NCBI GenBank assembly: GCA_036571765.1
Contig: BROE01000012.1
Coordinates: forward strand, 9,742,874 to 9,806,873
DNA from: Plecoglossus altivelis
Taxonomy: Eukaryota > Chordata > Actinopteri > Osmeriformes > Plecoglossidae
Direction: 5' to 3'
DNA length: 64,000 nt
Shown here piece by piece: positions 38,208 through 53,200 of the stretch. How positions within the stretch are numbered: position 1 is the stretch's first letter; every line of letters begins with the position of its first letter. The notes beneath the pieces were generated by a model that saw only the letters and a list, made by a program, of their open reading frames with translations, made no database searches and was not told where the DNA came from. The position numbers and the translations under genes are program-made.

Positions 38208-38735
38208 TGTGTGTGAGTGAGCGTGTGAGTGTATTTTCATGCCAACTCCTCGGCATTGGATTACATTTTTCATAGTCATAGTGACACTTCGTGTTCCTGT
38301 TATTGCACAGTTGTTCAACGATCAAAGAATCCCTCCTTTTCTCTCTTCCTCCCTCCTTTTCTCTTCCTCTCTCTCTCTCTATCTCTCTCCTGCAAATGTT
38401 TTCAATTTTAGCTCCAGAGGCCCTGACTTTCATTTTTTGGAGAAAATTCAATCTCGGAGTGTAATGTGCTCTTTTTTTCATTTTTGCCCTCTCTTTCGTT
38501 CTTCCTTGACCTTGGGCTCTCTTTCACACGCTCTTCAGCCATTTTCTTTTTCTCTGTTTTGTCTTCTCTGACCCTTTCTCTGTCCCTCTCCTTTGCCCTT
38601 TTTCTGTCTTTCTGGTCTGAACAACAACAGTAATGTTTTCTTGAGAGGCGTCAATGGAAGCAGGCTTTTTGAAGTGCCATGTTTTCACATGTGCAGACAC
38701 ACACGTACGCATGCACGCACGTACGTGCGCGCGCA

Positions 38736-38794
<59 letters not shown>

Positions 38795-39450
38795 GTGGTC
38801 CTGTCGGAGTATGCGGTCTATCTGCTACTGCTGTGACCACGCTATGTGTTCTAACAATCACTAAAACCAAGTGTCTCATCTAAACAAGGCAATTAAAGTA
38901 TGTAAACAAAACAAATATTGCTAACAAACACCGACTTGCTATTCCATCCTAGCGCAGGGTGCCACCGCGAGCCATGGGCCACAGCTCACTTGAGGTGCAT
39001 GGTGTTGAGAGCATTACTGTTTCATGGTGTACATGGTACTCGGTCTGCTGTGCCCTGGACAGAACAGAACATGACATGTGATATTTTCAGCTCTTGCATC
39101 AGGGTCAACCTTCCTTAGGTTACAGCTGAGTGAAGATTGCCTACTGATTAAAACATCTTCATGTAGACGTGTGAAACAGCCATGTGCTTCTGAAAAACTC
39201 AGCACTTTTTGCTCTGGATTCTATCAAATATTTGTTGCCTGTCTGACGTCTCCCATGTCGACCTGTCAGGCATGGGAATGTAGCGTCCTTCACGGTGAGG
39301 GTTCAGTTGGGCGTGGCTCAGTTGGGCGTGGCTCCATTGCAGCCCCAGATGGCGGGGAGGCCCCATAGGCTACAGCTTGGAAGCTGTGAAACTGACCACA
39401 CATGACTTCACCTTCATCTGTCACAGGCCACACCTCTCAGCCAGCTGCTG

Positions 39451-39495
<45 letters not shown>

Positions 39496-42400
39496 TATGT
39501 GTGGGGACAAAGGGTGTACGTTTTTGTTTATGACCACAAGACAACTTTTCTAGTTGACCAAAACATAGTTGATACCCCTTAGATGAGCTTATGATACATA
39601 ATGGATGGTGTTGCAAGACGAGGTCTTCATAGAGTTTGCTTACTGAATAATGGATGGCTATACCTGACCCTCACCCTGACCACCATCTGCTAACTCAACC
39701 AACTAACCTAGCTCGAAGAACTAGGCCATGGCACTAACCATCTGTGAGTGCGTGTGTGTTTGTGTGTGGATGGATGGATGGCTGAATAGGAAGACCAAAT
39801 TTGACAAATAAACAAATGCACCACTGACTGTTTTCATGACATGTTTATTACTTCTACTCTCCAGGATGCCAGAGTCGTTCCATGTAACAAATCGAACACT
39901 ATCATTGGGTGATTGAGTTGATTGACATTTACTTCTTAGGATCCAAATACAGATTTTTTTCCAGTTAATGCAAAACAAGACACACAAAAGACACACCTAC
40001 AACAAAACGTAGCTCAAGCTCAAGATGAGATTCTACCAGAAGACAAGCGAACACACAGGGTTTTGAACCTCGAGCAGCCTTCCGTTTGAAGAAGTACAGT
40101 TCCATTTCAACCTGTCGGTTTGAGAGAGGAGGTGCTTTGAAAGTTGGCTGGATAAGATTGGACAGGAGGAGATAAGATTGGACAGGGGGTCGAGGGAGGT
40201 GGGGAGCGACCGAGACACTAAGGCAGGGAGAGAAAAGGAAGAGAGGTGTCTGAAGATCCTAGGCTTATATGGCATGAAGCTGTTATTCAGAAAGAGAGGG
40301 ATGGTGAGATGGGAAAGGTATTGGACACAGTGGAGGGACGAGGAACACATATAAGGATCGAGGAAGAGAGAAGCAGTGGAGGGATAAGAAGAGAAAGATG
40401 GATGAACTTTGAGTGTGGAGAGGAAAAGGGAGGGGATGGATAGAAGGAGAGAAGATGGGGGGGAAGTACAGACTGATACATGGAAAGAGAAAAAGGTGCA
40501 AGAAAGGAGAACAAGAAAGAAGGATAGGAGGAACGATGGAGGGAATAAGGGAAGGGAGAGGGCAATGATGACGAGATGTAATAGTGGAGGAGTGACTTCA
40601 ATAAAACAAAAACCTAATAAAATAATGAGATGAAGACACAACATGGAGGTTAGATGTTACAATGGCCTGGACAGGGTGTGACAAGTTGAAACCAGGGAAA
40701 GATGACCTCATATGTTGAAGTCTCAAACCACAATACCCCTAAGTAATCTCACAGTGCCCTAAATACACAATGCGGTTAAGACTCATTTCATGTATTTCTA
40801 ACAGAGCAATTCATATTTCAAAGTTCAGCAACAGTTGTTCTAGGTAAGCAGTAGACAACTTCAATATTTCTTTGATTGATTTTCACACAGCTGTGTTTTA
40901 TTTATTTTGGGCTACGTAGCTCTGAGACTGTTGTCAAGTTGAATCTTACTGTGCTGTTCATGCACTCGATTCTGGCCGCTCCGCTCTGTACGTTCATTGA
41001 CCCAAATCCGTTAAAACCCAAAAGAAAAGAACGCTGCAGTTCTCTCTTTCTTTGGTTTGTTGTTTTGTCATCGTGTGCCGAGTAAGACAGCTGATATCAC
41101 AAATTCAGAAATGTCAAAAACGCTTTCTGCTCACGTCGTAGATCTCTGAAACGCCCCGTGAGCTGCAGAAGTGATGTCACTGTTGCCGTCAGCCGAAGCA
41201 GCCGATGTGTGTTTCAAACACCTGTTTGTAACGGCGAGCGGTTGGCTGTCTCTCGATTGCAAGCCAAGCATTCTGTCCCCTTCAGGAGTCTAAAACCCAA
41301 CTCAAGAGCTGGAGCCAAAAAAGGTCAAAATAATGCAACATAATAATAATCCCAAAAAGCAAATGTTCTTTTTTACAAGACGTTTTAATTATCTTCCAGA
41401 GTCGAGCAGTCTCTGCTGTCATCTCAAAGTACAGCCTGCGTTCCATTATCTTTATCGTTCTATTTTACTACTTTGCATCAAATGTCTCCGAATACTTCAG
41501 TTACAGGAGAGGTTATGAGAGGGGATTGGGGAGCTTTCATATCTGACACGCTCCTCTTTCCACTCACAACAAGTCATAAGTAAATGCTTCATTCCAACAT
41601 GTACACCAGCATACCATTGATTACAAACGCGATGACTAGCTTTCCATTCGGAATTGAGTGCCAGACACGATATGGGCCTGAATCCAGTGACAGACGGTGA
41701 TTCATTTATCAACTGCAATCATGGATGACAGGCAGAGGTTCTGAATCTGGTTCCCAGTGCCCAAAGAGGAAAAGCAACATGTTTACGCTGTCAAGATCCA
41801 ATGAGCACAACACCTAACACCTAACATTTACCAAGACCATGTTCTTCTTCATTTGCTCAACACGTTCTCTCTTTCTTTCCCTTATTTCCTTCTGTCCTCT
41901 GATTCTCCTTGTTCTCTTTGTGTCCCACTTCCTCGTTTTCTTCCGTGAGACACGCTGCCATAAAGCGTAACGATTGTAATCAAACAAATCGCGTTAATGT
42001 GGTGTTCGACTGTAAGTCTGAGAATCCCTGTGCCTCATTATATAGATGGCCTTTTGGCCCTCTGAACTCAATCTATTTACGGATATCATTTAAACACTGA
42101 AAACATCACCTCTTAATATGCAATTTGTCATTCAGATGGCGACCGCTTTGCCCATATCATATTTAACAGGCAATCTGTTCCTCAGCCTTATCTCCGCGTC
42201 CCCAGCCATATTTACCTCACTCTCTCTCTCCCCCAGGGAAGGTTTGTGAAAATCTGTTTGCAACACCTCCACTCAGAACTGACGGCGTTGCTTCACCTTT
42301 CTTTCCCCCCTCTTTTCTTTGTCCTTCTACCCCTCCAGGATGAAAAGAACCAGGTCCTGATGACAAACGCGTGGCTTCAGTTGGTAAGTCAGCTCTCTGG

Positions 42401-45400
42401 CATCGGCTTCTGGATTCGGTGATTTGCAAGTATAATACTACTTGTCTTATTTTGGCCTGTTTTTTTTGTTAGGTTGAGTTAGGCTGAGGTATTTGTACCC
42501 CAGGGTGTTGCGTAATCTCTTATTCTATATTTTCTCCATGGAAAAATATGCTTAACTGATGTGCACCCAAAGAGATAGAGAGAGAAAGGAAAGGACTGGA
42601 TTTGAAATTGAAGGAGGGAGGGTTTCATAAAAAATGTAACACAAACAAACCCTAATCGTCTCAGAAACTTTAAATTCCTGAAGGCAATAGGCCTTGTATG
42701 ATGTTCAGTTTATTGTTTTGGATCAAAGAGATATGTGTTCAAATTGTATTTTTGCCTTGGCCATTGCTCAGGGTAGCAATAAATAACATTTTAATATGTA
42801 AAACATTGCACACATATTTTGGAGTCTATTTGTTTCAGGGTCAGAAACGTAGCAACTAGACTTACCTTGGTTTACCTTGCCTGCCCAACATGATGCTCTG
42901 AAATGGTCCCGGTGGTTCTACCAACTCTATTAAGACCCTTCAAACAAACCTTAACAGTTTTCAGATCTGGAGAATAACAAACCCATTTGGCTTTCTCTAC
43001 CCAAATACCCTCTCAATGGGGTTTTGATGAAGTGATATACCTCACAGCTGTGTTCCAAGCCAGAACATAAAACAAGTTTTAATCTTATGTCACATGGCCA
43101 CCACATTAACATATGTAGCAACTAGGCGTTTAGCTACAGTACCTGAGCAGAACATTTTGTCCAGGGAGGACTATTAATAGACGGCATTGCTTTGATGATT
43201 AAATGAATCTCTGGCTTTGACATGATGTTGGCATGGCATGAAGGCTCACGCACACACACACACATTTTAAGCATGTGCCCAATGTTTGGCCTGAAGCATC
43301 AGTAGACATGACAGTATCAAGAAGGAATAAGGATCCCTTTTACATTCTATCATCCGCAGCCAAGTTCAGTTCACCTGCCAGTTTCATCTGTGGTCACGCA
43401 GACACACCAAAGACAGAGCACATCAACTCACAGGATCAACGCACGCAAATCACAATCCTATCTAAACTAGATGGGAAGATTAGGATCAGAGTAAAACAAA
43501 CCGTTGTCAGTGGAATTTCAAGCACGGCCATTTCCATGTTTGGCGCTGTGTATGACATCAGACACCCAAGTGACTGCGCTGTGTATATCTAGTTTAAAAG
43601 TGGATCCATGTTTGATTTATTGCGAGAACAAAGAGTTGTTTTTTATTATCATCACCCCCTTAGACCGCTGAGTACGTGAGTGGCTGGTTTTCCCAAAATG
43701 GCCAACATGCCAGACAACCCCTAGTTGGTGGTGTTACAGCTTGGCACCTGGAGTCAGGGTGCTCTGTCCAGTACTACTGCTGAACACTGCTCAAAGTAGC
43801 AGACTGCCTTTAATCGCAGCTTCAAATCATGTCTCATTCCTCTGTCCCCCTTTCCTCTTTACTGTCCCCTCTCTTTCTGAATGTATCCCCTCTCTCATCT
43901 TGCGCCCCGCTTTGACCTGTCTGACCCCCCTCTTTCCATTTCCTTATTCTCCCCCCCCCTTCTCCCTCTCTCTCCCAGTACTGGACAGATATCTATCTCA
44001 CCTGGAATGCAGAGAGCCACCCAGGGGTCCAGAACCTGCGGTTCCCCTCCAGTCAGATCTGGGTCCCAGACATCCTCCTTTACAACAGGTAGGGCCATCA
44101 CAACATAGCTGCAGCAGTGTTCTGGTTTTAATTGACTAAATAAAGTGACGTAAATATACCCTAATGCCACATGATTGGTCCACTTTGTCTCCATGGTTCT
44201 GAAAGATTATAAGAGAGAAAATAGAGAAGGTGGAGGGCTAGAGAAGAGTGGGACCAACACGCTGGTGATGCAGAAGATGAATAGATCAAGTTTGCGTGCA
44301 CACAGGAACCCTGGTGTGAATTCAACCTGAAGCTTGGAGCCCTAGCCAATCAAATGGTTTTGATTTCATTGCCTCCGAGAGTAAATAACAAACATTTCCC
44401 AGAAGGCTTTGCATCTGTTGTGGCTGTCCTGAACTAGTTAATTGTAGAAAACTATCTCAAAAGGCAGTATTTTTAATATTTTTTGTAGAATGTTTAGTAA
44501 TGATGTTTTTAAAAGTACAGTTAACTTGGTATCAGATGATTCCATGTATAATTAATCCAGTTTGGGAAATCTCAAGTGTAGATTACAGTATAAACAAGGA
44601 ATACACGTGTACATGGTATCACTTTATTAGTCTAAAACTAGCCACCCCGTGGTGATAAATAAGGCAGTATTATGGGATATTCTCTTCAGCCTATTCTCGG
44701 TACCTCTGTATCCCTGCCAAATCTTGGGGATCCCTCACTGAATGGCTCCTCTTCCATGTTATCCAGGGAGTTTTTCCTTGTCTTCTATGTTAGGTTATAG
44801 GCTAGCTTAGGTACAGTTGATATATGTGAAGTCCTTTGTGACATGGGCTATACAACTCACATTTGATTTGATGGGTTGGTGAACATCTCCATGGCTACTG
44901 ATTAAGAGAGCATTGTAGCAGAACACTTTTCTGATTCCATTAACTTCACCATGTTGAACCCTGTGAGAGTTGATGGAAATGAGACCTGTGTTTTAATTCC
45001 CCCCCCCCCCCCCCCTAGTATCCCTGCCTGACATGGTCACAGATGTAATAGAAAGACCAATGGTCTTTTGGTTTAGCATGTCATATCTGAGTTACCTTGG
45101 TACTTTTACCATTGTCTTGGCAAGTGGATGACACGTTTAAATCCACAATGGAGATTAACATCGTCACAAAGCCTAATAAACCATGAACTAGAACTTTCAA
45201 ACACACGCAATGGACATTTTGGGGTTCAACATGTCATAACACCAATTGAATGAACATGTAGTTGGATCACTGGCAGTCATTTTGTTTTGGTATGGTGCTG
45301 TCTTTCCATTAACGCCATGGGAATTAGGATGACATGCAGAAACTTTACACTTGGTGCTTGGTACTACGAAAACATATCTACAATACCCAGAGTGCCCAGG

Positions 45401-48267
45401 TGAATGAAAAAGCATCATGTGACTAGGATGTGCGTGCATGTGTGTGTGTATGTGTGTTTGATCTGGTAGGAGAGGCACTCCCCCCATGTCTCTCCTCCCC
45501 TGTTCACTTTGTCTGTTAGAGAGAGAGGCTGTGGAGGAAAAAGGATGGCTGAGGAGCGAGGAAGGGATGCTGCTGGTGCAGAGAGGGAACGCTGAGCAGG
45601 AGTGGACATGATGGCGATGAAGAGAGACAAGCTGTGAAAAGAGTCCGGGAGTGTTTGCTTCCCTTAAACCACCAAACTCATCAAGTCTGCTCAGGGCAGC
45701 TTGGCAGGTCAACTTTAGGAAAGAGACATACTGTACTTTAGATACAGTGCAACCACAGAAAGACCACATATTTTTGAGCTGTCCAATGAAAACCAAGTCT
45801 ACACTATAGTTACCAAGCCTATTATGAACAGTTGACATTAGTACTTTAAATGATGTTATTCATTAATTTATCTTCTAATTTACTCTCCAAACCATTAATG
45901 GTAATCATTTTAAAGGAATGACACAAATGATCATTTGAAGAGGCAGTTGAATAAGGCTATAGTGCAACCATACCACCTACATTCTTTCACACACATACAA
46001 ATACACATGGCTGTGCTCTCTTTGTAAGAGCTGGAGATAAGAGGTTTTGTTGCGGCTGATTGATGACCATGCTTACTCACTGTTACCTTGAAGGTGATTG
46101 AAGGACATTTTATTTGGTGAGATGGGAATGGATTTCAAGCTTGACGTCAACGTTCTCGTGGGAGTGTGTCTGTTGTGTGTGAGTGTGTGTGTGTGTGAGT
46201 GTGTACCTGTGCGTAATTGAGGCTTCGTTTCTCAAATGAGGATGACACAGAACATTAAGCAGCTCGCTGGCAGGATCAGCGATCACAAATGGTAACAACG
46301 ATATCGTTCTGCAGAACCATAAAGAGAGAAAGAGAATCAGGCAGGATGGGTCAGGGGTGTGCTGATGTGACGACAGGACTAATCCCACTGGCAGACAGAC
46401 TGTTTAGCAGAATATGATAACCTTTGCCAAAACCTGCAGGACTGGAGTTAAACTGGATGTGAAACAAAAATAGAAGAAAGAAAGAAAGACAGACAGAAAG
46501 AAAAGGTGGTAACAAACAGAACCCAAGGTTAGCTAGAGGTTGAGATGTGCTTTTGCACACTGCTCAGATCACTGTCACTAGGCCTGGTTTATCATCATGG
46601 CAACCTAGTAGGATTTCTCTGCATCACTGTTTTGAAATCGGGAAGAAGCCCTGCTGTTGGCAAAGTATCTGGAGAAGAGTTTATATTTTAGTGAATGATA
46701 ACGCACTGGAGTATAAACTCTTTGTTGACTATGAATGTGCTCCTGGATGGGTTTAGCTGATTCCCCTGAGGCTCTGATCTGCTTCAGGGCTTTGTGGATT
46801 TCTTTAGTAGCGACACATTTTTTTCAGGGGGATCAAGTCGTATTATGTATTATTCACACATTAATGTCCTCTTTGTGATCGGCAGGCTTCCTGTCCATGT
46901 GTGCCACAATATGTGGCCTCCCGCTACACACACACACACCTCCTGCATTAGCTCCATGGTCTGTATAATTGAACGAGAAACTTGGATGTGTTTTGAAGAT
47001 TGTTTGGGATGATCGTTAATTAATGGTTATTAAAGCTTGTCAAAATCGTCCCTATCGTTACAAGGTTCGCTGATGCGGTTTGAAATCAGTCCATCATTTA
47101 ATCAAATTATTGACTAAAACTAGAATCTCTTAAGCTTGCTTGCATGATATGGGGCTGAAGGTAGAAGACAAAGATTTCCCTCTGTCTTCCTCTGTGATTG
47201 AATACCATTTTGTGTTTTGATGCCACTAACAAGCATCATACATTAGCATTCCGAATGCCACATTCAGATACTAATTAATTTGGTAATTTGTTCTGGACGA
47301 TCATACAGACGAGCATACAGTAGCTATTATGGTTGTGTTGATGGATTCTAACGACCCCCGCTTTCAACCCCTAAGTGAATAGAGCAATTAAATTCCAATT
47401 ACCAGACATGGCAATGAATCTACATTATGTACACATTCAAATGCCTGCTGTTAAAATTTTGGCCCCAAAAAGCAAAAGTTCACCAGTTTGTTACAATAAT
47501 TTCTGCCCCCCTGGTGCTGTTGGACATACCAGCTGTCAGGACGACAATGTGGATAGTGCATCTTTAATCCACTTCCTGTTGTTTCGTGTAAGCGCTCACA
47601 TTTTGCCTCGATAAAACCTTTCTAATGGTTGAAAACACGACACTGGCCTTTTTATTAATCATTTTAGCATTTTGGTTGAGCACTTTCCTTTATTGCTCAT
47701 TGTCCTTCAGAAAAAGTGAAAAAAAGTGTCCATGGCCAAATCCTACAGGTCGCAGCAAGGCATTCTGTGAAAGTTTCCCACTTTTACCCAGTGGGTGGGT
47801 CCTCAACGTGAAAGCCATTTTATAGCAAGGCTTTGATTTGAGATCTCTGCTCTTTAGGGTTCACCGAGAACTGGTGCATCATCTGCTGATGGAAAAGAGC
47901 CTAGAGACAATTGAAATGAATATTATTCCAACTGATTTCGTTCAAGGTCAAGTTGACCGGTCTAGCAATATAGAGAATTCCCAATAAAGATATCTAATAT
48001 TTTTGGCAACTGGTTAAGGGACGGATGTGTAACATCCGATAGATGACAGGTGCTGTGTTGGCTGAGGGTATCTTTTTCATTTGTAATATTTACTTTGATT
48101 TATCCTGGTTTTGACAGCATTTGTTTAGTCAGTAGTCCCAGCGACCAAACGCCATGATTGATTAAGACTTTTATGAACGAGGAGCTGATCAATAATGAAA
48201 ATGCTGTCTGTGGAGCTCAGTGCTAATCTCAGCAGTACCTCTGCTCACTCTTGTCTTTCACACCGTC

Positions 48268-48326
<59 letters not shown>

Positions 48327-50189
48327 ATCCCTCTCACTCAAAACCAGTGTCAGAAATCATTACCATTTTTATTTGAGTGTCTATCTCTGTCTTTTACTCT
48401 CTCTCTCTCTGTCTTTCTCCCCAGTGCGGATGAGAGGTTTGATGCTACCTTTCACACTAACGTCCTGGTCAATTCTTCAGGGTCTTGCCAGTACATTCCA
48501 CCAGGTGAGACACACGCACAGTCCTTTTACCTTCTTATTTATTGCCAATGCTGCACACTTTACCCATCACCATCAGTACCGCTAACCCTGTCCTCCAGGC
48601 ATCCTGAAGAGCACATGCTACATAGACGTGCGCTGGTTCCCCTTCGACGTGCAGAAGTGCGACCTGAAGTTTGGCTCGTGGACTCATAACGGCTGGCTGC
48701 TGGACCTGCAGATGCTGGACGTGGACATCTCCACCTACATACCTAATGGTGAATGGGATCTTGTGGGTAAGACACTGCACCCCTCCACACACACACGTGT
48801 GCACATACACACTAAAAACACTACTTACACAAATCCCTATCTCTCTTCTGTCTGTTTAAGGCAAGGGGGAGGGAGACAGAGTGCTTTTCCCACGCCTTTC
48901 TGCACCCTAAGTGTTACATCCCCCGAGTCAGACAGCCAATGCCTGGCTTTGACTTGATCAGGTGCAAGAGATCTTTTTGCACCCCCCTCAGGTCACCCGC
49001 CCACCACTCCCACTCCTGTGAAACACACTGTAGCCATCAATCTTTTTCCCGTCTATTGATCCTGGTAAAGTGGCTGCTGTGGGTGGAGATGGAGGGACCT
49101 GAGGTGTAGCTGTCTACTGCTTGGTGCTGTGTGTTGCTTTGGTGGCCATTTGTAGACAAGCGCAATTTTGCTTTTCAGTTGAGTGCTTTTCTCCCACAGT
49201 CCACCTTTTCCTTCCTCACTGTATAGTTTGGGTTTGGGTGTCTGTCCAGCAGGCACACACACACGCCACAGGTTTCTGTTACTATCCAAGAAGACCATCA
49301 GTTTAATTGATTCAAAATCGGTTCGTATCTAACCTTAAACCTTGATGTAATTCTAATCTTGTTGTGGGACCCAAGACAGCGTCCGGGGTGAGAACGTCCC
49401 CACAACCTTTGTCCCCTTAAGGATGGTTAAACACGAACACAAACACACACACAGGCATACACAGTGAGTAGCCCAGCTGGTTGGAGAGTGAGAAAGAATC
49501 TGGGGTGTGTGGAGACAGCTGGCCCAGCGATGGTTCACTACACCCAGGCACAGAGTAGACCAGGGACAGACACAGGGCCTGGTGCCTCTGCCTGCCCTGC
49601 TGCCAGGCCTGAGTGCAGACCCAGGATGAAACCTGACAAACTGCCCAACAGTTACACAGAGATGTTAGGCTTTTTTTCTCCAGCCACGTATATCTACTAA
49701 AATTGTACGAGCTCACTGACCCCAACACACACCAACGCACGCAAACACACACCCACACTCACACAGGCACTCACCCATAGACGCGCACCCACCGACACAA
49801 ACACACCCAAATGTACCCCTCCCCCAGCACATACACGCTCACACCCAGATCCCCTTCCACACACAGACACAGACGCGTACACATATATTACATTCCATTA
49901 CACAGAACACAATGCTGTGAGTTGTGTTCAGGATGACTGCGTGGTCAGGGGAGCTTTGGGAAATGATGCGGACATGAACATTTAAGAGACCTCAGAATGG
50001 GTCAGGTGAAATGGCGGTTGATGATCATTAAAAAGCACACGGTAGAACACACCCCGCAGAACACACCCTCACCAACGCATCCTCCAGATCCTGTACTGTC
50101 ATCAGATTGTAAAAAACTGTACCATGAGAGCAACAGCTTTAAATCCCAAGCGATCACAGAATGGCACCCCTGCTGTGGTGGGGATACGA

Positions 50190-50232
<43 letters not shown>

Positions 50233-53200
50233 CACACCCTGGTTTAAGTCTCAAGCCTCAGATGATCCTTCAAAGAACTGACATGCCTGCCATTTCTTCC
50301 GACTTCTGTTAAACCGCTGCTGATTTGATTGTCTCTTTCGAAATAATTGACTGCCTCTTTTCAATAGAAGAATTCGCCTTTCCTTTGACGTCGCTTCTGC
50401 TTTGTTTTCGACTCCTGTCTTGTCAAAGTCGTTATGAAAGCCACCGCCAGATGATGTCACTGTCAGATCAGATAGACTCATTGATGTGGTGGCCCGCACA
50501 CGCACATACTTTTGGAGTTTAAAGCTTGTTTTGATTCTTGACAGACACAAGGTGATATTGACTTCAATCCCTGAATTACAAAACATTAGGTAGACTGTAT
50601 TTTACAGACACGTAGACAGACACAGACATGCAGTTTGTGAAAACAACACAACGGATTGACATGGACAGCCTGTTTGATGGAATGGAGTTTCTTGTTTATG
50701 CAAGATCGCTTGTCTACAAGGTCACTTCTGCAAATATCTGAAATTCATGATCTTAAAAAAATGTATGCCTTTCAATAATATACACTTTTTCAGGTGCACT
50801 GTGTCAGAATATGCCTGGCTATCGTTCTCTCTATTAACCAACAGCACATATATACATGTCTGTCAACTGTATATACCTGAAATACATACTTACATGCAGT
50901 GACCTGTTTGTGTGTCCTGAGGCGTCCCAGCCAAGCGTAACGAGCTGTACTATGACTGCTGTAAGGAGCCCTATCCTGACGTCACCTTCACGGTGACCAT
51001 GAGGAGGAGGACGCTGTACTACGGCCTGAACCTGCTCATCCCCTGCGTGCTCATATCTGGTCTGGCCCTGCTGGTCTTCCTGCTGCCTGCTGACTCTGGG
51101 GAGAAGATCTCTCTGGGTGAGAGGAAGGGGACACACATTCACGCGCATGCAGAAACACATGCGTGCAGGTTCAGAGAGAGATAGAGAGACGGACACACTA
51201 TGTTTCGGAATCGCACGTAGTGTGTCATGTTAAGAGTACAGAGGTGCATATGTTTCCCATGCAAACGCATTCACACATTGCTAGTACAAACACACCCATT
51301 TCCAGCACAAACACACACATTTCCGGTACAAACACGCACATTTCCGGTACAAACACGCACATTTCCGGTACAAACACGCACATTTCCGGTACAAACACGC
51401 ACATTTGCGGTGCAACCACGCACATTTCCAGGACAATCACTCACATTTCTGTTGAAGGGACAAACTCAAACTTGCGTGCAAACACACAACGCGCAAAATG
51501 TTTGTAGTTCATGTTTGTCGAACACTCATACCAGAACCAACTACAGTTATATGTGCCACATGTTGTTCTTGATCTCATTAACTTTCCAGTCAAACCTCCG
51601 CAAGGAGGCTCCTGTCTGTCTCCCTGTGTGGGTCACCCCATTCCTAAGGTGTGTCTCTGCCCTAAAGCTAGACATAGTTTGATACTCCTCAGGCTGCTAT
51701 GCTAATGCTGACATTTTGATGTGAATTAGCATCCGTGCCAAGACCATGTTCATTAAAAATGAATAGAAGCCCGGGTGGCCAGTGCAGATACGCTACAGTA
51801 GCAAGGCTAGCCTGAAAGGCCACTGATTCCCCCCTGTACTGTACAGGCTAAGTAAATAGCAACAACAATAATAGCATACAACAGAAGCTTACACTGATTA
51901 GGATGCGACTGGTTATCACGCCTTGCAATAATTTCTTCCCGTTCGTAGATGAAACCTATGGGGTCCATTAAAACGTGTTCCACACAGAAGAGTGTGAAGA
52001 TGGGGGATTGGGCCTTTATGAATCCGCTTGGACAACTACTACAAACTTATCATGTTTGTCTGGCAGGATTTGTATTTTTATGGTTTGATTAACACGTATC
52101 ACAAACATATATGGTGTAAGGGACTATATTTCCCACGATTCTTTGCTATGCCTCCCTCACCTTTTGAGCCGGAAACTGATATGGGCATTATTGAATACTT
52201 CCTGGATCTCCAACCATGAAACAAAATCAATTCCTACTGCAGCTACCAGGCACATGTTTAACTAATACAGGGTGTTAGAATACATTGACGTGAGTGACAG
52301 GCTGACTGAGTGGCTGACAGAGCTCAAGTCATCACTGCAGGAAAGAAAAGTGAACTGAGATCGAACACCTTCTGCTGGAAACCAACCAAGTGCCTACGGA
52401 CCCATTCAATAAGGAACAACATTGATTTATCTTAATCCAGCTCTCTCTCTCTCTCTCCCCTACACCTCCCTTCTCTATCCGAGCTCTCTTCATACTGGGC
52501 TTTCGTTGAGTCTAATTCCTTTATCCCGTTATCTCTTTATACCTCTCTCCCTGTCTCAGGTATCACAGTTCTGCTATCTCTAACAGTCTTCATGTTGCTG
52601 GTGGCAGAGATCATGCCTGCCACCTCAGACTCTGTGCCCCTCATAGGTAAGAATGACAAACACTCAGCGTGTGTTTGCATATACATACAGCCCGATACAA
52701 TACAGTACAGTGCAAAGTGTTTGCTGGGAAAATAGACTTTCAATCCTCATGAATGCTGGCTCCCACCAGTTTTATATGGTCTGCCTAAGGCCAAATGCTT
52801 GGAGTCAATTCATTCAGAGGAGACTAACTTCACCGCAAACCAAAGCCACTTTAGAGTGTGTCTGTGCGTAGCCGGCGTGGCCTTGAAACATGCTTATCCG
52901 CACTCTGCTGCTCAGACTCATGCATTAGACATTACAATCCCTCAGCGTTGGCATTTGCCTCTGACCAAATGTTAAAAGAGGATGTTACTCTCTGAGTCCT
53001 GTTTGTTTGACTGTATGTGCTGTCACTGAACCACTCAATGACCACATTATTGAGACAAAGAACATGTTAATCAGAGAACCCTAGTTTACAATACATTCCA
53101 TGTAATAACATTGTTTGGTGATAGGCTTGTCATCTACAAAATGTTGCATGCAAAGTAAACGGCATTTGTATGACTGAGATGCTTATCCAATGCCAGTATG

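Larger units (their letters stand above)
38145..42338 (+). other. chrna8 intron 2
   Basis: A 4.2 kb intron opening with a GT microsatellite just after the donor (38156-38224). It also has an ACGC/AC array (38698-38791), a GT run (39451-39493) and a purine-rich stretch (about 40190-40560). A 17-bp phrase GTTGGGCGTGGCTCA is directly doubled near 39306. No other exon is supported. Confidence 0.8.
44089..48424 (+). other. chrna8 intron 4
   Basis: A 4.3 kb intron. It contains the diverged interspersed repeat at about 44690-44880, a C run (about 45000-45016), short GT runs (about 45430-45458 and 46163-46202), a GAAA stretch (about 46468-46503) and the CT microsatellite at 48271-48323 shortly before the next acceptor. 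No further exon is supported. Confidence 0.8.
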
